From assembly GCA_903837365.1 (NCBI GenBank), contig CAILUF010000017.1, positions 1 to 6,254 on the forward strand: DNA of 6,254 bases, written 5' to 3'. Position 1 is the first letter of the stretch. The number at the start of each line of letters is the position of its first letter. Below the pieces are notes generated by a model that had not been told where the DNA came from, made no database searches, and saw nothing but the letters and a program-made list of their open reading frames with translations. Below are positions 5,787 to 6,254 of this stretch, in pieces. The DNA comes from an uncultured Alphaproteobacteria bacterium. GTDB taxonomy: Bacteria; Pseudomonadota; Alphaproteobacteria; Rickettsiales; UBA1997. A program made the translations under genes and the position numbers.

Positions 5787-6254
5787 CTATATTTGACTAC
5801 AAACACTAAGCTTTCGCGAATTTATTAAATCCGATTTAATTTCACTACAATCCAATAACGAATCAAAGAAATAATCATGAGTAATTTGTTTTTGTTGATT
5901 TTGTTTAGCTTTGAACATTTTTTGTTGATAATAAACATTTTTCTGTAGTTTTTGACTAAAATAAATAAACATCGGAACATTATGAGCACTTGATTTGGAA
6001 CCATCTAAATTGCCATTAGCGTAGATTTCATTCTCACCCAAGAATGATCCGTGATCAGAAATATAAAATAAAATTGCATTTGATTGGTCAATTATTTTTA
6101 TAATTTCATTTATAAAATAATCAGTATATAAAACCGTATTATCGTAAGAATTATTAATTTGTTGAAGAGAGCATGATTTAAGATCTTTACCGCATTCATC
6201 AGCAAATTTCTTGAACTCAGAAGGATATCTTTCAAAATAATGAGTATGACTTCC
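5787..6254 (-). CDS. EptA-like phosphoethanolamine transferase, C-terminal part (5' end outside window)
   Basis: The minus frame is open from 6254 to TAG at 5787-5789, giving 155 residues of a periplasmic sulfatase-fold domain. Family members (EptA, EptB, CptA, MCR) move phosphoethanolamine from phosphatidylethanolamine to lipid A or LPS core, lowering surface charge. Visible in order are 'GSHTHYFERYPSEF' (1-14; usual GSHGP...YP), a cysteine pair C21/C28 matching a family disulfide, 'NSYDNTVLYTDYF' (35-47), the zinc-binding 'SDHGSFLGENEIY' (66-78, D67/H68), 'HNVPMFIYFS' (91-100) and 'THDYFFDSLL' (125-134). Two usual features differ: SDHGE is SDHGS, and the His of YLHG is Asn (YANG, 78-81). 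The TTG at 6041 is an internal Leu, not a start. The gene converges on polA with an 18-base gap. The family is firm, but the exact acceptor is undecidable, so no symbol is given. Confidence 0.88.
   Translation of the reverse strand, partial: GSHTHYFERYPSEFKKFADECGKDLKSCSLQQINNSYDNTVLYTDYFINEIIKIIDQSNAILFYISDHGSFLGENEIYANGNLDGSKSSAHNVPMFIYFSQKLQKNVYYQQKMFKAKQNQQKQITHDYFFDSLLDCSEIKSDLINSRKLSVCSQI

Noticed and set aside
1..6254. Mobile element, CRISPR, toxin-antitoxin or phage defence system
   Set aside because: No transposase, integrase, terminal inverted repeats, spaced direct repeats or paired small toxin-antitoxin genes are visible; the genes are housekeeping or envelope functions.

Overview
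This window comes from a strongly AT-rich alphaproteobacterium. FzlA and the 'QRN..ILGIFARL' form of the AmgK-like kinase are alphaproteobacterial types. The AT richness, Asn/Lys/Ile-heavy proteins and short gaps suggest a reduced-genome, Rickettsiales-like (possibly host-associated) lineage. That placement is inferred from style; no marker gene settles it. The standard genetic code fits every gene.

Layout. (1) 1-423, plus strand: the C-terminal 140 codons of tatC, open at the left edge. Four bases later comes a 31-residue, extremely lysine-rich mini-gene (428-523), then a strong hairpin terminator (546-588) that looks usable from both strands. (2) 666-2862, minus strand: a compact three-gene set read right to left: a GST-fold protein ending in 'PPEWYSKLDF' (FzlA, an FtsZ-binding division regulator), an AmgK-like sugar kinase (cell-wall recycling), and an unrecognised 174-residue protein. 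The gaps are 1 and 3 bases, so this is almost certainly one operon, ending toward the shared terminator. (3) 2863-2966: a 104-base divergent promoter region with an A/T-tract dyad. (4) 2967-5768, plus strand: complete polA with intact 5' nuclease and polymerase sites but a 3'-5' exonuclease domain that seems to have lost its catalytic residues. (5) 5787-6254, minus strand: the C-terminal 155 codons of an EptA-like phosphoethanolamine transferase, convergent with polA and open at the right edge.

The recurring theme is the cell envelope: Tat export, FtsZ-linked constriction, amino-sugar recycling and lipid A or other envelope decoration, with DNA repair/replication (polA) in between. I see no mobile element, CRISPR array, tRNA, rRNA or defence module. 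No stretch over 300 bases lacks a gene. I do not see a convincing new multi-gene system. The items most worth a second look are the unknown third gene of the fzlA operon, the tiny basic protein behind tatC, the decayed proofreading domain of PolA, and active-site substitutions in the EptA-like protein.
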